A DNA stretch of 14,437 bases from Perkinsus olseni (taxonomy: Eukaryota; Perkinsozoa; Perkinsida; Perkinsidae), in the NCBI GenBank assembly GCA_013115135.1, contig JABANP010000855.1, forward strand, positions 1 to 14,437, in the 5' to 3' direction. This document shows, one piece after another, positions 8,880 to 14,437 of this stretch; position 1 is the first letter of the stretch, and every line of letters starts with the position of its first letter. The notes under the pieces were generated by a model, which saw only the letters and a list, made by a program, of their open reading frames with translations, made no database searches and was not told where the DNA came from. Position numbers and translations under genes: made by a program.

Positions 8880-9839
8880 TCCCAGCAATTCCACCAACGA
8901 CACCCGAAGAAGAACGAAGAGCCGAAACTAACCCCCTCTAGACCTCGAAAAGGCTTCCCATTAATTCCCAACGGCGCCAGAAGGAGAAACAAGAGCCGAA
9001 ACTAACCCCCTCTAGACCTCGAAAAGGCTTCCCATTAATTCCCAACGGCGCCAGAAGGAGAAACAAGAGCCGAAACTAACCCCCTCTAGACCTCGAAAAG
9101 GCTTCCCATTAATTCCCAACGGCGCCAGAAGGAGAAACAAGAGCCGAAACTAACCCCCTCTAGATCTCGAAAAGGCTTCCCATTAATTCCCAACGGCGCC
9201 AGAAGGAGAAACAAGAGCCGAAACTAACCCCCTCTAGACCTCGAAAAGGCTTCCCATTAATTCCCAACGGCGCCAGAAGGAGAAACAAGAGCCGAAACTA
9301 ACCCCTCTAGACCTCGAAAAGGCTTCCCATTAATTCCCAACGGCGCCAGAAGGAGAAACAAGAGCCGAAACTAACCCCCTCTAGATCTCGAAAAGGCTTC
9401 CCATTAATTCCCAACGGCGCCAGAAGGAGAAACAAGAGCCGAAACTAACCCCCTCTGGACCTCGAAAAGGCTTCCCATTAATTCCCAACGGCGCCAGAAG
9501 GAGAAACAAGAGCCGAAACTAACCCCCTCTAGATCTCGAAAAGGCTTCCCATTAATTCCCAACGGCGCCAGAAGGAGAAACAAGAGCCGAAACTAACCCC
9601 CTCTAGATCTCGAAAAGGCTTCCCATTAATTCCCAACGGCGCCAGAAGGAGAAACAAGAGCCGAAACTAACCCCCTCTAGATCTCGAAAAGGCTTCCCAT
9701 TAATTCCCAACGGCGCCAGAAGGAGAAACAAGAGCCGAAACTAACCCCCTCTAGATCTCGAAAAGGCTTCCCATTAATTCCCAACGGCGCCAGAAGGAGA
9801 AACAAGAGCCGGGGAAAGGCGCCAAACGATATCTCGAAA
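8880..9839. repeat. 74-bp tandem satellite, 12 full copies
   Basis: Twelve near-identical units start at 8941, 9015, 9089, 9163, 9237, 9310, 9384, 9458, 9532, 9606, 9680 and 9754. The unit is 74 bp; the copy starting at 9237 is 73 bp (one C fewer). The last copy diverges after about 9811. Partial, decayed units flank the array (8880-8940, 9828-9839). Each unit holds GGCGCC, TCTAGA or TCTAGATCT, and CCCAACGGCGCC. A length of 74 is not a multiple of three and the array is not coding. It fills nearly the whole space between the stop of gene C (9901) and the start of gene D (8830), so it would lie in the promoter region of gene D. Confidence 0.97.
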
Positions 9840-9900
9840 AAGCTTCCAGCACGGCCCTTCAACACAGACTCAAGAGTCACCCCTAAAGCTCTTTTGTCTG
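9840..9900. other. Short gap downstream of gene C
   Basis: This 61-bp segment separates the stop codon of gene C from the satellite. It holds only a modest inverted repeat, GACTC-AA-GAGTC (9867-9878), weaker than those near the other gene ends. No AATAAA-type signal is evident on the minus strand. Confidence 0.4.
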
Positions 9901-12051
9901 CTAGTACCCTACCTCATCTCGCTCCATTGTGAGGGCCTCCACCAAAGGTCTCATTCTGAGTTCGTGGTCCGCGTCTGTGAGATCTCGGGGCGGTATGATG
10001 AGCACCTCACACGTCAGCGAGACCACTTCGCATGAGCATATATGAGAGACACCCCAACCCCCTAGGAGAGCTTCGAGACACAGGACGTCTCCTGGCACCT
10101 GAGTGCAAGCCAGGGAACACGATCTACTCAATTTATGGTACTGCTCCTCCGAGATTGAATTCACACCTTGATTTGACTGAGCTACTAACCATAGTACCAT
10201 TCTCACTTAGCCCGTCTACTCAAACCTCTCGTGCCCCCCATCAGACCCTGGCTTCCTACGCGTACAGGACTACGATTTCGACTCAGAAGGGCCCCCCTCC
10301 GGGCGAAGACGCTATGGCTGCTATCGGCGGTGCCGCCCCCAGCTACGAAAAGTATCCAAGCTTACCAGAGTAGTCCACCACTTCAACCTGTCCTCTGTGA
10401 GATACTTCTCGCTGCTGAGCCCCAGGGCCCTCACAATATCATGTCGCAGTGCCTTCTCCAGAGGGTTGGGCATGTCCAGTCCCAATGCATCAGCCCTCTC
10501 CAGTACCATCTCTTTCCCAAATCTTGCCATGCCAACCTCCAGCCTGTCGTCACCCACCACCATCAACTTCAGCTTCCCCTTCATCACAACTATCAATCCC
10601 GGCGGGCGCTCACCCTTGCACGGCTCGAAAACAACATCTCGTATCCTGTAGCGCTTCTTGTGGAACAAGTTCTCCACCTTGTACCCGCCGACCTCCGTAA
10701 ACAGCCGAGAGACACTCGGCTCCGAAAACAGAGAGGCACAATCGAAGAGGAAAGAGCTGAATTCCGTCGCTGGATTGAACTTCAGATTTCCCGCGACTTC
10801 GTGTAGGAGGCGTGAGAAGACCCACTTCGGAACGACGGCGATTTCGACGTGCTGCTTGCCCTCGGCGACATACACATCAGCACTCGTAGGCTTCAAGGGA
10901 CTATCTAGCAATATCCACTCTCCCGCCCGTACCGTACCAACTTTTTCGTAACTCACAGTGGCATCATCACACAATTCGGCGAATCCATCTTTAGTCGAAT
11001 TGACATCGCGCGCGCCCGAAAAGCGGTACCGGCCCACTCTTCCATGCAGAACGATGACTACACATATCGGGGACCCGGCCACCGTCAACGGCAACCCCGG
11101 GTAGCTCACCCGGATCTCACAGTGGGCCACATGCCTCTCCAACATCTCCCGAGAGACCTGGAAACGGCAGAGATGATGAACACGAATTCAAGCTGGGGGA
11201 GATCTTGCAGTGGCATTGCTTCGAAACAACGCTACGACAGTGAAAGGCGGGCCGCGTCAGACCACAGTTGAGAAGGGAGGGCATGGACGAGTCTTACCCC
11301 TAGAGCGCCCAGTGGGGTTGGCCCACCGTACCGCACGAGAGAGTCTGCTACCACACGCAGCTCAGCGGCACTACTGTTCTCGTGTAGCAATGAGGTCGCG
11401 GTGTGACGGGAGACCGCTAGGCGTACCTGAAGGGAGAAGAACAGAGCAGCTCGACCAGAAACGCGGGGTCGTTGAAACACTTCCTCTCCATCTCAGAGTT
11501 GACCGAGCACACACCATGGCCTCAGAAGCTACGCAAGAAGCTGCACAGCTCAATGCACATACCACATTTCGCTCGAATCCTAGAGCTGTGGTACCCCACT
11601 TCGAGATGCAGCGCTACGCCATCCTCCCTATTACCTTATCCGTTGGAGGCACCGCCGTCTCTTGAAACCGCTGTCGATCCCCTCCCCCCTCCGCTTTCAC
11701 TCTCCGTCGGACCATACTAATGCTCCTTCCAGGGAGTTCCCGGAGCTGTGAACGACGAGGATTCTGACACCCAAAGGGCGATCGCCTTCGAAACACTTCG
11801 AAAAAGACGCCGTTGAATCGCCGGCTCTTCCTCAACCAGTGCGACATCGACACGTTAACGAAGACGATCTCCGAAAGGAGGCCTTCGTTGCTTGAGCGAA
11901 GCTCCTGCGCGAAGCAGCAGCCGCCCGGGTCGGAAGAGTCCAGAGGAGCCACACAACCCGATGAGATCACCATGAGAGCCTCTTCGGCCAATGCAGCTTC
12001 GAGCCGCAACAGCTCCACTCTGTCCCGGGCCCAGGCAAAATCTGCCCACAT
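9901..12051 (-). CDS. Gene C: protein with two degenerate CNB-like domains
   Basis: Probable cyclic-nucleotide-binding-domain protein of over 500 residues, with no kinase or channel part in view. Exons: 12051-11971, 11904-11701, 11660-11635, 11585-11566, 11520-11427, 11373-11298, 11231-11184, 11136-10366 and 10098-9901. One or more exons between 10365 and 10099 are unresolved. ATG 12049-12051 follows an acceptor-like AG (12095) by 43 bases and opens a helical N-terminus. CNB1 (about 11220-10780) shows YPGLPLTVAGSPI, IVLHGRVGRYRF and a phosphate-cassette-like AGEWILL with a following PTSADV at 10873-10923. CNB2 begins with YRIRDVVFEP and IVVMKGKLKL (10650-10570) and finishes in the last exon with GDVLCLEALLGG and a beta strand ending IIPPRDL. 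The cassette Arg of PKA-type domains is absent in both, so cAMP/cGMP binding is doubtful. Confidence 0.7.
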
Positions 12052-12134
12052 CTGAGTCTCGCGAGTGAGGAGGTCCCTGCCAGCACAATCATTTCTGCAA
12101 AACTTCAGTAGTACATCTAGTACACTTCACTGGG

Positions 12135-12301
12135 TTACTGTCAAACGGCGAGAGAAACCACTGTCGAACACGCTTCCTGCCTACCAACATCAAACACCCT
12201 TAACCAAAATTCTTGTTCAATACCGAACGATGACTGATTAACAATTTCAGTAAAATCGTAAAAGTTACGAATCCAGTAAAATTATTTTACTGCCAAACGG
12301 C
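12135..12301. repeat. Direct repeats and 9-1-9 palindrome in B-C gap
   Basis: TTACTGTCAAACGGC (12135-12149) and TTACTGCCAAACGGC (12287-12301) are 14/15 identical direct repeats bounding an AT-rich stretch. CAGTAAAAT occurs at 12248-12256 and again at 12274-12282, where it forms the left arm of a perfect palindrome with ATTTTACTG (12284-12292) around base 12283. The palindrome lies about 50 bases after the stop of gene B on the transcribed strand and about 220 bases before the start of gene C. It may be a terminator or promoter element, or the end of a small non-autonomous element. Confidence 0.55.
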
Positions 12302-12341
12302 TAAGAAGGTTCCCTACAAAGCCATACAGCGAACACCCCCA

Positions 12342-13848
12342 CTACAATTTCCGTTTGAGCCCAAGTTTGCATGCCTTCTTTTGTGGCTCCGTCGGTTCTG
12401 TGAAGTCCGGCAGTACCTTGCGGGCCGCGGTGAGCCGAATGATGATCAACTGCAATGGTGGCGGCTTCGCGTCGTCTGCAACAGTAACATTGAAGATTCA
12501 CCACCCGCTTCAACCCTACAATCCCCTTCTCGACTTTCTATGAATCCTTTCACGGCCTCGTCCGCTGCTGCAAAGGCTGCTTCGTAGCTGCCCAACTTGA
12601 GAGAGCACACCGCAAGATTGAAAAGTGTGACCAGTTCTCTCTTGCATGGTGCTTCGCTCCGCTCTCGCTTTTCTCGCATCCACTTCAGACACCACCGGAA
12701 AACCAGCCTCGCTCTCTAAAGGTCATACGAGGCATTCGAAAACTCGGCGGCAAGCGCGCGCTCTCACCCGCACGCTTCTTAGTCGCTCCATCGCACAGCC
12801 AAGAACCCCCATAAGATCTATCATTAGGGGTTCCAGCTCCTGGGTGTCTCCATCGTCGTCCAGCTCACGGCCCATTGCCTGATAAGGGAAAACCCGAAAA
12901 CCCGAAAACCCCCTCCCGGCCCCAGCTGTCGGCAGTGCACCCCCAAACCCTGTTACCGCCGTTCTGCCCATCTCGTAGACACCTTCCCAATCCCCCTCCC
13001 GAATCTTGTGGAACAGCGGTCCCCTCCGCAACTCCGCGGGAAGTCTCGTATCAGCATCAACTTCAAGCTCGGGCGTTGGTCTAATATTTTCCGGTAACAA
13101 GTCAATCGCCAATGGGTGATGACTAGCGATCCGTCCAGGGCAGCTCTTCGGCCGTTCACGAGGCGTCGCCGCTTTCGGGCTCCTCGGAGACGATCCCCGC
13201 CGGAACATAAACAGAGACTCTCCACCCGAGAGCGTATTCCTCCTCCTTCGCCGAGTCACGGCAGCCGGTGTAATTAACCGGAAGGAACGTGCTGAGCAAG
13301 GAAGAGGGGTGCGAATCCGCGCAACATAATTTCTAATTTTCTTACCCACTACGCTGATAGAGCTCGAGCGTCGCCTTGAACCGCATTTTGGCAGTGGTTT
13401 CGGGGACCGTAGTGGCTCTTTTTCGACCCTCCTTTTCCGCGCGAAAATAATGACTTTTGCTGCGTTGGAGCCCCTTCGCGGCTGCTCCCGTGTCCATCTC
13501 TGCTGTCCGCCCTCTATTAAGATGTTCAGTCCAGCGAGCCTCGACAAAATCTTTGCTGTGCGTTATGCGGCAAAGATCTTCAGCTCGACAGTCCACCAGC
13601 CTCAGCAGCTCCTGCATGCGCAACTGCTCCATGTCAGTTCTACTTTTCACGGGAGCATTCTCCGTCGGGACTTTCACTGGTCTCGCCTGACCCGTCGGAC
13701 AAGTACGCGGTCTCGCAAGGCTCACTACAGAAGGGAACTTAACCGCTTGACCCTCTCGGGAAGAAGGTCGACCGCGAGACGCTGGAGTGGTGGTAGCCGG
13801 CCGTTGCAGTTGGCAAGCAAGAGACAGCATTGACCTCGCAGGGGTCAT
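12342..13848 (-). CDS. Gene B: unknown protein with TPR-like segment
   Basis: Protein of up to 413 residues whose exact function I do not recognise. Exons: 13848-13346, 13291-13160, 13122-12957, 12878-12768, 12715-12520 and 12475-12342 (stop TAG 12342-12344). Introns are 54, 37, 78, 52 and 44 bp, all GT-AG with matching phases. The N-terminal 110 residues are basic and Ser/Thr/Pro-rich, probably disordered. A short coiled or helical part follows (MEQLRMQELLRLVDC). Near the C-terminus LFNLAVCSLKLGSYEAAF reads like a tetratricopeptide helix pair, a protein-interaction fold, followed by a Lys-rich tail. Start choice is uncertain: ATG at 13846-13848 overlaps the stop of the upstream frame, and the next Met at 13828-13830 is also possible. 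Confidence 0.65.
12886..12914. repeat. AAAACCCG octamer repeats inside an intron of gene B
   Basis: Three octamer steps (AAAACCCG, AAAACCCG, AAAACCCC) lie at 12889-12912 inside the 78-bp intron 12879-12956. On the transcribed strand they read as TTTTCGGG repeats just before the acceptor. This is the longest intron that I place in gene B. Confidence 0.7.
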
Positions 13849-14437
13849 TCGGGTGATGCCTCGTCCTGTGGATGACGGACGCCTGGGTAGAACTTGGAGC
13901 TCACAGCTGTCCACAGATTTACTGAAAATACCTTGATCGTTCCCGCGATGGTGCACGCGCTGGTAGCAGGGCGGAAGTCATGCAGGGTTGAAATAGGTTT
14001 GGCTGAATACTCTGATGGGAAGCGGGTAAGTTTGTAGAGAGTGGACAGCTTCACCGACGGTGTTGGGCCAATAATAACGAGCGCCCGGGATTCGAGATTC
14101 TAATCGGACGAGATTGCGACGGGAGGAATGTCCATCATTACATCACCCACGGATTGGTCATGAAAGAGTTGAAGTTGACGGTGGAAATCCACAAAATGAT
14201 TTCTTCGTGCTCATCTCGCGCGCCTTCGTAAACAAATTCTGCCGTTTTACTCGAGCAGAAAAATTAGCGCCCGTCCGGAGTACCTGCCCGGCGGCGCCAA
14301 TGCATCGTGAGAATTAATCGACAGAAAAATGCAAGGTGGTGGGGCCGAACCCGGGTGATTTGTGCAGCCGGAGGATTTTTTTTTCGGGCGCCCTAAATTT
14401 GTCACGGATGTCACAAAGGCAGATGCTTACCGGCGCC
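13845..14437 (-). CDS. Gene A: 3' part of an unknown gene
   Basis: 5'-truncated by the window edge. Exons: a 7-base remnant 14437-14431, then 14392-14284, 14249-14147 and 14099-13932. The frame then stays open to TGA 13845-13847, or a 39-bp intron can be spliced out shortly before this stop. Introns of 38, 34 and 47 bp have matching phases. The visible product starts basic and Ser/Pro-rich, continues with an acidic helical part (EFVYEGARDEHEEIILWIS), then ESRALVIIGPTPSVKLSTLY. I do not recognise the family. The chain could instead continue into gene B by an intron I could not place, in which case A and B would be one gene. Confidence 0.5.

Noticed and set aside
8880..9839. CRISPR-like array.
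   Set aside because: Units are directly adjacent with no unique spacers, and the surrounding genes are spliced eukaryotic genes.
9677..9880. A 67-codon minus-strand open frame in the satellite.
   Set aside because: The unit length (74) is not a multiple of three, so the frame changes with every unit and stops follow in neighbouring copies. It is repeat DNA.
10231..10806. Plus-strand 191-codon open frame.
   Set aside because: It lies opposite the 771-base exon of gene C, which carries CNB-like motifs. It is His/Leu/Pro-rich, as expected for a shadow frame.

Overview
This is nuclear DNA from an intron-rich microbial eukaryote, not from a bacterium. Open frames are short in all six frames. On the minus strand, however, they chain into long proteins across many very short GT-AG gaps (31-78 bp, mostly 41-57 bp) whose phases agree from one exon to the next. 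All five gene models point the same way, and the gaps between them are short apart from one filled by a satellite. Unidirectional, micro-intron-rich genes with tandem repeats would fit an alveolate such as a perkinsid or dinoflagellate relative, but the sequence alone does not prove this.

In the direction of transcription (high to low coordinates) the order is as follows. Gene A is the 3' part of an unknown gene, entering at the right edge and ending at 13845. Gene B (13848-12342) is an unknown protein with a TPR-like helical segment. Gene C (12051-9901) carries two degenerate cyclic-nucleotide-binding-like (CNB) domains, the second split by introns. A 74-bp satellite (about 8880-9839) fills almost all of the C-D gap. 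Gene D (8830-7397, possibly to 7271) is unknown. Gene E (7079-1938) is a large scaffold-like protein with at least seven PDZ domains in about 28 exons.

Left of gene E, from 1 to 1937, I find no intact gene. There is a broken retroelement-like protease fragment at 170-403, an unrelated open frame at 436-696, a hairpin, and a cluster of odd-length perfect palindromes.

The gaps are more structured than expected. Three perfect inverted repeats with 9-base arms around one central base lie outside genes (1488-1506, 1912-1930, 12274-12292), and a nested stem-loop sits between genes D and E. CNB and PDZ domains suggest signalling and scaffolding roles, but nothing here shows that these neighbours work together. 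I see no tRNA, rRNA, CRISPR array or intact transposon. Exon boundaries were read by eye from splice motifs and phase, so individual junctions need RNA evidence.
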